Positions 17,210-30,853 of a stretch of DNA of 64,000 bases are shown one piece after another. Made by a program: the position numbers and the translations under genes. Source of the DNA: Streptomyces sp. WMMC940 (GTDB lineage Bacteria > Actinomycetota > Actinomycetes > Streptomycetales > Streptomycetaceae); contig NZ_JAPZBC010000001.1 of NCBI RefSeq assembly GCF_027460265.1, positions 5,126,001-5,190,000 on the forward strand. The letters are read 5' to 3'. The notes under the pieces were generated by a model. The model saw nothing but the letters and a program-made list of their open reading frames with translations, ran no database searches and was not told the DNA's origin. The stretch's first letter is position 1; every line of letters starts with the position of its first letter.

Positions 17210-18462
17210 AGCAGGTCCAGGGGATCGGCGCAGACCTTGGTGACGAACGCGAGCCGGCCGATCGCCTCCCGGGCAAGGGCCAGCGCCCGCTCCGCGGTGT
17301 CGGCGTGGGCCCGGGCATGCGCCAGTCGGGAGTCGGAGCTCTGCAGGCCACCCAGCGTGCGCCCTGCCGTCCCCAACAGCTCCAGCTGAACGCCCTCGGC
17401 CTGCGGCCCCTCGGCGCCGGTGATCTCGACGAGCGTGCCGGTCGCGGGCGCGCCCGCGAACCAGATCGCCTCGGCGCGCGGGACACGCGCCGGGTCGGAG
17501 AGCGTCTCCCGTACGTCCGGCAGCACCTTCTCGCCGACGCACTGGCGCAGTTGGTACTCGACCAGGTCCACGCCCGTCGCGTCGGTGACCATGCTCCAGA
17601 TCTCGTCGCCGCCGACCCGCAGGTGGGTCTCGATGATCCGAGGCCCGGCCTCGGTGAGCACAATCTCGGTATGCGTCGGCCCGGACCCCACGCCGAGTGC
17701 GTCCAACGCTACGGTGACGTAGGCCTGGATCTCCACCCGCTGCTCCGGCGCGAGCGGGGCGGGCATGACGTGGCCGAGTTCCACCAGGCTCACGGGGTCG
17801 GAGTACTTGCGGGTGACTGCGACAACCACGTGCTCGCCCAGCTCGGAGAACGCCTCCACGCTGTACTGGTCGCCGGTGAGAAACTGCTCCGCCACGACCT
17901 CGACGGGCTCGTCCGTGCCACGCGCCCGGGCGAAGGCCGCCTCCGCCTCCTGGGCGGTGCCAATCACCGAGACACCCGTGCTGGCCGTGCCCCGGCGGGG
18001 CTTGACGACACACGGGTAGCCGTGGGTCGCAGCGAAGGCGCGCAGCTCTTCCGGAGTCTGCACCTCGGCGGACGGCACGGTCTCCACGCCGGCCGCGGCC
18101 AGCCGCTCGCGCATGGCGTACTTGTCGAAGACCACCCGGACGGTCTCCCGATCGTGAGTGGGCACGCCCAGTGCCCGGCCCACCTCGGCGGCGATCTCCT
18201 GGCACTGGTCGCCGAAGGTTCCGATCCGCGTGACCGGTTCGAGGGCGTGAACAATGCGGGCGAGTTCGATCCAATGCGCGACGGGCGCGTCCACGCCGAC
18301 CGCGAGGATCCGGGCGTGCCCGAGGGGCTCCTCCAGCTTGGCCAGATGTTCAGGTCGGCACAGGACACTGGTGGTGACGGTGTGGCCGAGCGCGTCGCCG
18401 CGGGCGCGCATCCGGCCGGGGATGTCGTATCCGTTGCCAAAAACCAAGACGTGTTCTGTCAT
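17206..18462 (-). CDS. ATP-grasp carboxylate-amine ligase (1)
   Basis: 418 aa. A pre-ATP-grasp domain (residues ~1-110, beginning MTEHVLVFGNGYDI) is followed by the ATP-grasp fold. It contains YPCVVKPRRGTASTGVSVIG (nucleotide-binding strand and loop), VVAEQFLTGDQYSVEAF, and THTEIVLTEAGPRIIETHLR with RVGGDEI (metal-binding Glu and Arg). Such enzymes form an acyl-phosphate and join it to an amine, as in L-amino-acid ligases. The ATG at 18462 has GAGAG upstream and follows the paralogous ligase gene by 38 nt. It likely forms an amide in the island's natural product; acid and amine are unknown. Confidence 0.85.
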   Translation of the reverse strand: MTEHVLVFGNGYDIPGRMRARGDALGHTVTTSVLCRPEHLAKLEEPLGHARILAVGVDAPVAHWIELARIVHALEPVTRIGTFGDQCQEIAAEVGRALGVPTHDRETVRVVFDKYAMRERLAAAGVETVPSAEVQTPEELRAFAATHGYPCVVKPRRGTASTGVSVIGTAQEAEAAFARARGTDEPVEVVAEQFLTGDQYSVEAFSELGEHVVVAVTRKYSDPVSLVELGHVMPAPLAPEQRVEIQAYVTVALDALGVGSGPTHTEIVLTEAGPRIIETHLRVGGDEIWSMVTDATGVDLVEYQLRQCVGEKVLPDVRETLSDPARVPRAEAIWFAGAPATGTLVEITGAEGPQAEGVQLELLGTAGRTLGGLQSSDSRLAHARAHADTAERALALAREAIGRLAFVTKVCADPLDLL

Positions 18463-18500
18463 GGTGACGCTCTCTGTTCGTGGGATGGGCGGACCCGCTG

Positions 18501-19733
18501 TCACGTCGGATCCGTGGTCACGGCGATCTTCCCGGCAAGTCGTTCGGCGAGGACGACGGCGGCCTCGGTGTCGGCGGCGGTGACCAGGATCTGGCCGGTG
18601 CGGTCCCAACTGGCCTCCAACGGGCCGACGGTGTCGCCCACGGACACGGCCACGTCCACCCCGAAGACCCCCTCGTGCGCCCGGACCTCCTCGACGCCCT
18701 GGACACCGGTGACCCGCCCCGGCGCGGCGGTGAGGAAGCGAGTCGCGGCGGCGGCGCGGGGCTCCGGCGGTGCTTCCAGGGCGGGCAGCACGCCCGTGGC
18801 CCAGCCGACCGTGTACGCCTCGATGTCGACGCCGTACGCGGCCTCGACGAGCTCCATGATCCGGTCTCCGCCGGGCCGGGCGTGGGACTCGATCACCCGT
18901 GGCCCGCGAGTGGTCAGTTTCACCTCGGTGTGCGCGGGACCGTGCCGCAGGTCCACCGCGTCCAGGAACTCCGTCACACAGGCGAGGAGGGCCGCCCTCT
19001 CCGGCTCGGCGAGCCGGGCGGGCAACGCGTGCCCGGACTCGACGAAGTTGCCGTGGGTGGCCTTCTCCGTTACCGCGAGCGGCACATGCCGGCCGTCGAA
19101 GCTCAGCGACTCCACACTGAACTCCCGGCCGTCCAGGTACTCCTCCATGAGGAACCGCCCCATGGGGAAGTAGTTCGCGAACTTGTGGTCCGTACAGCCG
19201 CGCAGCCGGACGACGTCCCGCCAGGCGTCGTTGATCTCGTCCGGCCCGCGCACCAGCCGCACGCCCAAGCTGGCCGCCGCGTCGACCGGCTTCACGACGA
19301 ACGGGTACCCGTGCCGCTCCCCGAACTCATCCAGGCTGTCCAGCCCTTCGAGCGGCGTGGCCGCCACGGCCCCCGGCCGTCCGGTGAGATGCGCGCGCAT
19401 CGACTCCTTGTCCCGCATCAGCCGGGCGCAGTGGTGACTGACACCCCGCATTCCGAGCGTCTCAGCGATGAGTCCGACCGGTTCGACGCCGGGTTCGGTG
19501 ATGGTGGCGACACCGTCGAATCCGTACACCTCGTGGGCAGCCGTCACCAGCGGGCGCAGCACGGACCAGTCGGTGTAGTCGACCAGCAGGGCGGCCTCGA
19601 CCAGGGCTGCGTGCTCGGGCCGGTACTCCTCGGGGCGCTGCACGTTGACCACGCGCAGGCCCAGGTCACGGGCCTTGCGCACGGTCTCCACCCGGCCGCC
19701 GATCACCAGCAACGTGCGGCTGTCCGCAGTCAT
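18501..19733 (-). CDS. ATP-grasp carboxylate-amine ligase (2)
   Basis: 410 aa, clearly paralogous to the neighbouring ligase. The N-terminal Rossmann-like domain (RTLLVIGGRVETVRKARDLG) precedes the ATP-grasp fold with YPFVVKPVDAAASLGVRLV, FLMEEYLDGREFSVESLSF and AHTEVKLTTRGPRVIESHAR, then PGGDRI. The E-x-H-x-R arrangement, seen in both copies, is usual for actinobacterial biosynthetic ATP-grasp ligases. Having two in tandem suggests two successive amide bonds or two different acyl substrates. It starts 10 nt after the MFS gene stop, so it is translationally close. No carrier-protein domains are nearby. Confidence 0.85.
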   Translation of the reverse strand: MTADSRTLLVIGGRVETVRKARDLGLRVVNVQRPEEYRPEHAALVEAALLVDYTDWSVLRPLVTAAHEVYGFDGVATITEPGVEPVGLIAETLGMRGVSHHCARLMRDKESMRAHLTGRPGAVAATPLEGLDSLDEFGERHGYPFVVKPVDAAASLGVRLVRGPDEINDAWRDVVRLRGCTDHKFANYFPMGRFLMEEYLDGREFSVESLSFDGRHVPLAVTEKATHGNFVESGHALPARLAEPERAALLACVTEFLDAVDLRHGPAHTEVKLTTRGPRVIESHARPGGDRIMELVEAAYGVDIEAYTVGWATGVLPALEAPPEPRAAAATRFLTAAPGRVTGVQGVEEVRAHEGVFGVDVAVSVGDTVGPLEASWDRTGQILVTAADTEAAVVLAERLAGKIAVTTDPT

Positions 19734-19743
19734 CGGCTCCTCC

Positions 19744-21012
19744 TCAGTCCTTCACCAGTGCGTTGTCGGACATGCCGAGCGACCCGGTCCCGGCCGCGGC
19801 GTTCCTCGCGGCGAGGGCGCGCTCGCCCCAGCGCACCACCGGCACGGTCGCGAGGCCCGCGGCGACGAACAGCGCGCCGAGCAGGATCCAGCCGGGTGCA
19901 CCCCAGTAGACGAGCAGCCCGGTCAGCGCGAGCGGTCCGACGATCTCGGCGATGGTGAGACCGGACCCGAAGAAGGCCTGGTACTGGCCGTGCTTGCCGT
20001 CTGGCGCGAGGCCGAAACTGATCTCCCAGGTGCCGGCCATCTGCACCATCTCGCCCATCGTCTGCACCGCCGCGGCGGCGACCAGCAGCAGTACTGCCGT
20101 CCAGGCGGAACCGCCGCTGCCGGAGAAGGCGAAGACGACGCAGCTCGCGCCGAGCAGCAGGGCGCCGCGCACTACGTACCGTGCGGCGCTCGTAAGGCCG
20201 GTGACGCCGCGTGCCACCCGTACCTGGAAGAACACCACGGCGAGGGTGTTGATGATGAACATCACCGACAGGACCCACGGCGGGGCCTCGGTGTGTCCGA
20301 CGATCCACAGCGGCAGCGCCACGTCGATGAGCGGCACGTGCAGCACGAGAACGAGGTTGAGCAGGCTGATGGCGACGTACGGACGGTCCTTGTAGACCGG
20401 CTGCGGTTTCTCGCCCTTGGCGGGCGCGGGCGATGGCGGAACCGACGGCACGCGCGACAGGACGAGGGCCGCCATCGCGAAGGCGGCCGAGTTCAGCGCG
20501 AAGGCCGCGAGATAGGCCCCGCGTGAGTCGAACAGAAGCACGATGCCGCCGAGGGCGGCGCCCACCGACAGGCCGGCGTTGTAGCTGGCCTGCAGGACGG
20601 CACGAACCTTGGTGAGCTGCTCCTTCGGCACCACTCCCGCGAGCAGGGCCTGCTGGGCGGCGGAGCCGCTGCGCTGGGCGACCGCGTACAGACTCGCCGA
20701 CAGCACGAACAGCGGGAAGGATCGGACGAACAGATACGAGCCGACGGCGAGGGCGGCACAGGCGAAGAAGATGACAGCGCTCCGGCGTACTCCCGTCCGG
20801 TCCGCGAGGTGCCCGAGCGGCACGCCGACCACCAGCGCCACCGTCCAGGCGATGGTCAGCCCCAGGCCGAGCTGGGCCGGGGAGAGTCCGGCGACCGTGG
20901 TGAAGAACAGGGCGGCGGTGACGTAGTACGCGCCGTCGCCGGTCCTGCTGATCAGCTGGGCGACGGCCAGGGTGCGGGGTGGTCCGGGCGGGGGGACAAA
21001 GCTCTTCTTCAT
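19744..21012 (-). CDS. MFS transporter, probable product exporter
   Basis: 422 aa with about 12 hydrophobic segments typical of the major facilitator superfamily. The loop 2-3 motif is present (GHLADRTGVRRSAV), and a cytoplasmic central loop rich in Pro/Lys (SVPPSPAPAKGEKPQ) separates the halves. Its place inside the biosynthetic operon, between the oxoamine synthase and the ligases, points to export of, and self-protection from, the pathway product. The substrate is not deducible. ATG at 21012 lies 69 nt after the preceding stop, the largest gap in the operon. Confidence 0.88.
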   Translation of the reverse strand: MKKSFVPPPGPPRTLAVAQLISRTGDGAYYVTAALFFTTVAGLSPAQLGLGLTIAWTVALVVGVPLGHLADRTGVRRSAVIFFACAALAVGSYLFVRSFPLFVLSASLYAVAQRSGSAAQQALLAGVVPKEQLTKVRAVLQASYNAGLSVGAALGGIVLLFDSRGAYLAAFALNSAAFAMAALVLSRVPSVPPSPAPAKGEKPQPVYKDRPYVAISLLNLVLVLHVPLIDVALPLWIVGHTEAPPWVLSVMFIINTLAVVFFQVRVARGVTGLTSAARYVVRGALLLGASCVVFAFSGSGGSAWTAVLLLVAAAAVQTMGEMVQMAGTWEISFGLAPDGKHGQYQAFFGSGLTIAEIVGPLALTGLLVYWGAPGWILLGALFVAAGLATVPVVRWGERALAARNAAAGTGSLGMSDNALVKD

Positions 21013-21081
21013 GTAGCTCCTCCGGTGGCCCGCCGGGTAGCGGTCGGGCGGTCGTGCGGGTACGAGTGTGTCGTGACGCCC

Positions 21082-22331
21082 CTAAGGGGTGTGCTCGATC
21101 GGGCCGAGCGCTTCCACCGCGGTCTCCAGGTGGGCCACCTCGTGCGTCGCGGAGAGCGCGAAACGGATGAGTCCGGTGCCCTTGGCGACGGTTGGGAAGA
21201 AGGCGGGCAGGACGAGGATCCCGGCGGTCCGCAGCCGGCGCGCGGCCTCGAACGCGGCGGCCTCGGTGCCGAAGTGGGCGCCGCGGATCGGCGAGCGTTG
21301 GCCGGCGCTGACGAGCCGCCCCTCCGTCAGCTTGTCGAAGTGCGCTGCGTTGGCCCACAGCCGCTCCTGGAGCCGCGCCACCTCGCCGTTCAGGTGCAGT
21401 TCGGCGGCGGCGGCATCGGCGGCGAGCAGCGGCAGCATGATCGAGTGCCCGAAGACCAGCGGGTTGGCGAACTTGCGCAGGACCCGTACGTCGTCCTGCG
21501 AGGGCAGGACGACGAAGCCGCCCGCGCCACCGAACGCCTTGGACAGCGAACCGACCAGCATCACGTTGTCGGGCAGTCCGCCCTCGAACGCCTCGTACGC
21601 GTATCCCGCGCCCCGCGCCCCGTCGATGGAGATACCGTGCGCGTCGTCTACGTACAGCAGTCCGCCCGCGCGGCGCAGCGCGTCGGCGAACCGGACCACG
21701 TCGACGAGCCCGCCCATGGAGCCGACGCCGTCGACGAGCGCGATGGGCGTGCGGCCGTCTGCGACCGCCTCGGCCAAGCGCCCAGCGAGGCTGTCCGGGT
21801 CCGACAGGTCGAACCGGCGGACGGGGCCGATCTGCTCCATGACCCCGCGCAGCACCTGCATCGAGGCGTGGGCGGTCTTCTCGACGAGGAAGAGCGGACC
21901 CCGCTCGGCAACGGGATATCCGGGCAGCGCGCCGTTGCCCAGCAGAGGCAGCACGCCGAGGTGGACATTGCTGACGGAGGTGAAGGGGACGACGGGCTGG
22001 CCGCCGTAGATCTCGCCGAGAAGTTCCTCGAGCTGCCCGAGGTACATCGGGCGCATCCGGTTGCGCGAGGACGAGAAGTGCGCGCCGAACCGGAGGAGGG
22101 CGTCCTGCGCCGCCGCGACGAGCGCCGGGTGCTGCTCCAGGCCCAGGTACGAGCAGGAGACGAACTCGACGGCCTCGCTACCGTCCACCAGTTCCACCGA
22201 CTTGCCCTCGCGACCGGTGATGACGTGGCCGGTCAGACCTTCGTCGAAAGCCCGGTCCAGGGAGTCGGTAGTCTTGTCGATACGGGCTGAGACCCAGTTG
22301 GCGTGCTGATCGGCGCGCTGTCCTCGGCTGG

Positions 22332-22335
<4 letters not shown>
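21082..22335 (-). CDS. Alpha-oxoamine synthase (AONS/KBL/ALAS-like PLP enzyme)
   Basis: 417-aa fold-type I PLP enzyme. CSYLGLEQHP (residues 61-70) matches the NNYLGL motif of the family. His156 in KTAHAS would stack on the cofactor, DDAHG (230-234) binds the pyridine nitrogen, and Lys266 in GSLSKAFGG is the Schiff-base lysine. Alpha-oxoamine synthases condense an amino acid with an acyl thioester, losing CO2, to give an alpha-aminoketone. The start overlaps the dehydrogenase stop (ATGA). No biotin, heme or lipid genes are adjacent, so it probably acts on the pathway's amino acid or a simple one such as glycine or alanine. This is inference. Confidence 0.85.
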
Positions 22336-26522
<4,187 letters not shown>

Positions 26523-26540
26523 CTTCGTCGTCCTTTCGGG

Positions 26541-28007
26541 TCAGCCCTGAGCGGCGGCGTGGCTCGCCGCGTAGTAGTCCCGCAGCGCCTTGGCGATGGA
26601 CGGGTGGATACGGGAGGAGGCGAGCAGCTCCGGCGGCGGCGTGAAGGTCGGGTCGAACTCGTTCGCGATCCGGGTGTAGGCCGTGCGCAGGTAGTGCTCG
26701 ATGGTGAACGGCCACTCGACGGGGACGTTCCAGTTCGACTCGTAACCGGTCGCGAGCATGTGGGTGACCGTGGTCTCCACGACCTCCTCGCGGCTGACCG
26801 GCTGGATCGGGGCCCGTACCGGGCGGAACATCCCGAGGTCGATCGTGGGCTCCTCGCCGAGCAGCAGCGCGGTCATCTCCCTGGCAAGCAGCGGGGAGAG
26901 GGTGAGGCCGTCCCGGTAGGTGCCGGTCATCATCCACAGGCCGCCGAGCTCCGTCTCCCCGAGCAGCGGCATGCCGTCGAGGGCGACGGGCCGGTTGCCG
27001 ACCTGAAGGGTGCGCAGCCCGCTCTCGCCGAGGTCGCGGCGGACCTGCCGGTCGGCGCAGTTGAGCAGGAACAGCACGTCGGAGATGAGCGGTGTCTCGC
27101 GCGGCTCGGGCGAGATGATGTTGGTCGCGCCTACGTAGACCTGGCCGTTGCCGCGCGGGACAACGTGCAGGCCGCAGGCGAAGGCCCGGTTGGGCGTCCG
27201 GATGACGCTGGACGGACCGGTGCCGTCCTGGGTGTCGACGAGGGCGGAGACGCCGTAGCCGCTGATCAGGCGCGGGATACGGGCGGCCTGTTCAGGGACC
27301 GTGTCGAGGACGGTCTGGGAGGCGGAGCCAGCGGCCAGCACGAGCTGCTCCGTGACGAGCAGGGTGCCGGACTCCAGCGCAACGCCGGTGACGCTGCCCC
27401 CGTTGTGCTCGACGCGGGTGGCCTGCTCGGGAACGAGCGTGCCGCCGGCGGCGACGAACGCCTTCTCCAGGCGGGTCAGGAGCTCGTGGGCGTTCACCGC
27501 GTGCTCGTTGGGCAGGAACATCGCCTGCAGTGGCCGGCCGGTGGGCTCGGCGTCGAGCCACTCGATGGCCTCGGCGTCGATGTCCTCGAACTTCTCGCCG
27601 TACTCGATGAGGGTGCTGCGGATCGCCTTGTAGTTGTGGGTGTCGATCTCGGGCAGACCGACGGCGTTCAGCATGACGACCGTGCCGTCCGCGGTCAGCA
27701 GGTCGGTGCCGTCGGAGTCGGGCGCCAGTTGGGCCAGCCACTCCGGCCACAGCTTGCTCGCCTGGTAGGCCCAGTCGAGCTTCGTGCGGCCGTAGTCGCT
27801 CTTGAGGAGGGTGGTCGTGACCTCGCCGAACGTGCCGATCATCGCGCCGGCTGCGGAGGACGCGGCCCATGGGCGGTGTGGCTGGCCGAGCACCGCCACG
27901 CGTATTCCGCGCCGAGCCAGCGTGAGGCCGAGTGACAGGCCGAGGGAACCGTTTCCGACTACGACGATGTCGTGGACTCGGTTGTCCTCGAATGTGGTTG
28001 CGGGCAC
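26541..28007 (-). CDS. FAD-dependent amine/amino-acid oxidase (DAO family)
   Basis: 488 aa. The dinucleotide-binding motif VVVGNGSLGLSLGLTLARRG (residues ~15-34) is followed by DAO-family features: PWAASSAAGAMIG, LLTADGTVVM, and the C-terminal FAD region GNRPVALDGMP...MMTGTYRDGLTLSP. These place it near glycine oxidase/ThiO and sarcosine-oxidase-like enzymes. It is about 100 residues longer than ThiO at the C terminus, a helical tail. It is first in the operon; the GTG at 28007 has GGAAGGGA upstream. It may oxidise an amine, an amino acid or the oxoamine product; the substrate is unknown. Confidence 0.82.
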   Translation of the reverse strand: MPATTFEDNRVHDIVVVGNGSLGLSLGLTLARRGIRVAVLGQPHRPWAASSAAGAMIGTFGEVTTTLLKSDYGRTKLDWAYQASKLWPEWLAQLAPDSDGTDLLTADGTVVMLNAVGLPEIDTHNYKAIRSTLIEYGEKFEDIDAEAIEWLDAEPTGRPLQAMFLPNEHAVNAHELLTRLEKAFVAAGGTLVPEQATRVEHNGGSVTGVALESGTLLVTEQLVLAAGSASQTVLDTVPEQAARIPRLISGYGVSALVDTQDGTGPSSVIRTPNRAFACGLHVVPRGNGQVYVGATNIISPEPRETPLISDVLFLLNCADRQVRRDLGESGLRTLQVGNRPVALDGMPLLGETELGGLWMMTGTYRDGLTLSPLLAREMTALLLGEEPTIDLGMFRPVRAPIQPVSREEVVETTVTHMLATGYESNWNVPVEWPFTIEHYLRTAYTRIANEFDPTFTPPPELLASSRIHPSIAKALRDYYAASHAAAQG

Positions 28008-28133
28008 CAGAATGTTTCCCTTCCGGGGGTGAAGTCGTAGGACCGCTGCGATGCGTACAGCGGGGCGTCGGGCCCGCGCTCTGTCACCGTGGCCTGGTCA
28101 GGCAAACACACAGGTGGGGGCCGCCCCAAGGCT

Positions 28134-28149
28134 TTTAGCTGGGTCTAAA
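28134..28149. promoter_or_regulatory. Candidate operator in front of the PAPA operon
   Basis: Inverted repeat TTTAG-CTGGGT-CTAAA, the only AT-rich palindrome in the 162-bp spacer between the regulator stop (28170) and the first biosynthetic gene (28007). An ArsR-type regulator is encoded immediately upstream on the same strand. It is a plausible regulator site, inferred from position. Confidence 0.45.
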
Positions 28150-28169
28150 TCAGCGCCGTGGCGGAAGCG

Positions 28170-29195
28170 TCACGCGGCCCGGCCCAGGGAGTGCTCGGCT
28201 CCGCGGACGAGCTCTTCGCCCGTCTCGGTGAGCGAGTGGATGACCCGGCGGCCGGCCCGGTGGCTCGTGACGAGGCTGCAGCCGCGCAGCACGGCGAGGT
28301 GCTGGCTGATGGCTCCCGGCGTCACGTCGATCTCGGCGGCCAGTTCGCTGGTGGAGGCGGGCACGGCGAGGGCCACGACGACCGCCGCACGGACGCTTCC
28401 GAGGAGGGCGGCGAGGGGGCTGGTGAGGTTCTGACCGTGGTTCTGCCACAGGTCTGCGACGCCGGGCCTCGGATACACGATCATCGACTGGAGCGGCGGC
28501 AGCATGGTCAGCACTTCCGGCCCGCAGAAGATGCTGGGCACCAGGACGATGCCCTGGCCACCGAGTGTCTCGTGGAAGGTGTAGGCGCTACGGACGGTGA
28601 GCTGGTTGTCCTGCCATGCGATGCGCTCGTGCAGAGAGGAGACTACGGACGCCGACCCGGCGGACTCCATCACCCGCATCCGGGCCCGGATGTCGGACTG
28701 GAGACCGCCGTGCATCCTGCGCCAGTGCGGCTCGAGGGCTAGCGTCCAGTAGGTGCGCAGCAGTTCTGTGAGCTGCGCGATGGCCTTCTCCGGCTCGGCC
28801 AGCATTCGCCGGTGCAAGGGCTCCGCCTCCTGGCGCCACGTGGCCGGGGTGCCCTGGTCCCCGGCCATCCAGGCCACTTCGTCGACGAAGTGCTCGGGTG
28901 AGGTGGCACGCACCGCCTCGAGCTCGCCGTCGATGCCGGAGTGTGTGGCGGTGGGCGCCGGGGTGAGGAAGTCCGGGACATATCCGGTGGGGGGTATCAC
29001 GGACCGCAAGGGGCGGAGGTCGACGCCCCTGAGCTTGAGACGGACGTCGTCGACCCACGGCTGGTGCTGTCTTCTGCGCTCGGGCGTGGCCAGCATCCGG
29101 AAGCTGTAGACGGTCTCTCCGAGTGGAGAGACCGAGAAGCGGACTCTCGCGACATCGCGGACGGTCACGCCGTAGCTGATCAACACTGCCCCCAT
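28170..29195 (-). CDS. ArsR-type winged-helix regulator (DUF5937-like N-terminal domain)
   Basis: 341 aa. The N-terminal ~240 residues resemble the DUF5937 domain found on actinobacterial ArsR-like regulators (RVRFSVSPLGETVYSFRML near the start). The C-terminal ~90 residues are a winged helix: LAALLGSVRAAVVVALAVPASTSELAAEIDVTPGAISQHLAVLR then AGRRVIHSLTETG. No metal-site cysteines of classical ArsR proteins are evident. It lies directly upstream of and codirectional with the biosynthetic operon and is the likely pathway-specific regulator. ATG at 29195 is accepted, though the family often starts nearer VTVRDVARVRF (about 29165). Confidence 0.82.
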   Translation of the reverse strand: MGAVLISYGVTVRDVARVRFSVSPLGETVYSFRMLATPERRRQHQPWVDDVRLKLRGVDLRPLRSVIPPTGYVPDFLTPAPTATHSGIDGELEAVRATSPEHFVDEVAWMAGDQGTPATWRQEAEPLHRRMLAEPEKAIAQLTELLRTYWTLALEPHWRRMHGGLQSDIRARMRVMESAGSASVVSSLHERIAWQDNQLTVRSAYTFHETLGGQGIVLVPSIFCGPEVLTMLPPLQSMIVYPRPGVADLWQNHGQNLTSPLAALLGSVRAAVVVALAVPASTSELAAEIDVTPGAISQHLAVLRGCSLVTSHRAGRRVIHSLTETGEELVRGAEHSLGRAA

Positions 29196-29307
29196 TGCCT
29201 CGACGCACTGGTCAGGAGCGCCGTCTTGGGGCCATGTGCCCCGTTGCCCGCCCCCCGTATGAAGGGGGCCGACAGCACGTTAGACGACGACCATCCGCCT
29301 GACCAGC

Positions 29308-30491
29308 GTGGGGAGCCTCACGGAGACCGAGTGCGGTGACGACCGTGCGGCCGCGCACAGCGCGGCCGGCAGGCGAGCGGCTCTGCTCATCGCCGCGGGC
29401 TGGCACGCCAAGGGCGGCACCGGAGAGAAGACCTTCCGCTACAGCGCCACCCTGGCCATCGCCGCCCACCACCGCGACACCGACGACGCCCCGCCCAAGG
29501 CGTACCCGCAGCTGTGCCTGGGCTTCGAGCTCGACACCCCCACCGTCCGCACCGGCCCCAACGCGGTCAACGTCCTCACCCAGCTGACCGGACTCGGCCT
29601 GCCCGTCGGCATCCTGGCCCCCGACCGCGCCTACATCAACTGCATCCCCGCCACCTTCCAGACCCCTGTCCGACGGCTCGGCTACCGGCTCGCCCTGGAC
29701 CACAAGGTCAAAGAACGCGGACGGCAGTGCAGCTTGCAGGGAGCCCCGCTCGTCGACGGCTCGCTCATGTGCCCGCTCACCCCCGCCCCGCTCAGCCACG
29801 CCACGACCGGCGCCGCCGACGACACCATCCGCGCCCGCGGCGCCGAACTCGCCGAGAAGATCGAGGCCCGCGAGCCGTACCAATTCAAACTCAAGTAGGG
29901 ACCCGACGCCCGCCGCGATCCGCCTCCAGTGCCCGGCCACCGGCCCGTCCCCCTCGGTCAACTGCGCCCGCCGCGACCGGCTGCGGTCCCGGACCCCCGC
30001 CACGATGCCCAACCGAGTCGTCGACCTCAGTGCACCCCGGGTCCGAACCACCCACACGGCGGCCCGCCCCACCATCCAGATCCCCGACGCCGAACACTTC
30101 GTACCGCCGCCGAAGTGGACGCCCCAAGGTGTGCTGTGCGGGCTCCATCACCGTGCCCGCCGACGCTGAAGCGGCCGACTGGTGCCTGGCCAAGTACCGC
30201 CAAGACGTCCACTACCTGCACACGTCCTGGATCAACACCAATCGGCCCATCCGCAGCCACAATGAAGGCGCCAACGGGCGCTTCAAGAGCGGGAAACTCG
30301 ACATCGGCAACCCCAAACGCCGCCCCGCCCCAGGGCAAGTCACCCAGGCGCTTCTCCTCGCCGTCATGCTCACGGTCGCCAACCTGACCGTCCTGGAAAC
30401 CTGGCTCACCGAACGCCACGGCCCCGACGAACTCACCACCGCCGACTTCGACGCCAGCGGCCCCTGCCACCACTCGCCGATCCCGATGTGA
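29308..30491 (+). pseudogene. Decayed transposase-like gene with two frameshifts
   Basis: Three successive reading frames form one gene. Frame 1 (to the TAG at 29896) contains GEKTFRYSATLAIAAHHRDT and APDRAYINCIPATFQTPVRR. Frame 2 (about 29900-30171) reads LQCPATGPSPSVNCARRDRL, then RVVDLSAPRVRTTHTAA. Frame 3 (to 30491) reads SITVPADAEAADWCLAKYRQ, then RSHNEGANGRFKSGKLD. The joins lie near 29895 and 30127. The general plan (a conserved Asp region, Cys pairs, and an HNEGANGRFK-like block near the end) suggests a transposase-related protein of a streptomycete family I cannot name. The 5' end may also be truncated. Confidence 0.65.
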
Positions 30492-30509
30492 CGCATGCCC
30501 TGCCGACCG

Positions 30510-30777
30510 GACGTCCGCCACCGTCGCACGCCCGCTGACCAGCCTGTCGCGTCGTGCTTGCGTAGCAGACGTGATCGGTGATCTCGCCCTCCAGGGCGGA
30601 CTCCAGCACCCGCTTGGTCAGCTGCTGCAGCAGCCCGCCCTCCCCGGTCAGATGCAGCCCGTCGGATCGGGCACGGTCGACCAGCATCGCGATCAACTGC
30701 TCGTCCGACACCGCCCCCGCAGCCGACTCGACGGCTGGCTCCTCCACGGCCGAGTGCTCGGTGATGGTCTCGCTCAT
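30510..30777 (-). pseudogene. IS256-family (mutator) transposase, N-terminal remnant
   Basis: Begins MSETITEHSAVEEP and contains the IS256-type N-terminal block DGLHLTGEGGLLQQLTKRVL followed by ESALEGEITDH. After HVCYA the frame shifts: the expected KHDATG continues one frame over. The sequence then stops resembling a transposase near 30510, where it abuts the end of the frameshifted transposase-like gene. All catalytic residues are missing. It marks the right edge of the accessory island. Confidence 0.85.
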
Positions 30778-30853
30778 CAGGCGTCTCCTTGATCATCGGA
30801 TCCGCCGTTGATTAGACACTCCCTAAGCACGGGGCACCTGGAGCCGGGGTACC

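Noticed and set aside
29308..29898. Independent 196-aa gene at the first frame of the right-edge region
   Set aside because: Its C terminus lacks a natural end and the sequence continues in two other frames as one protein, so it is part of a pseudogene.
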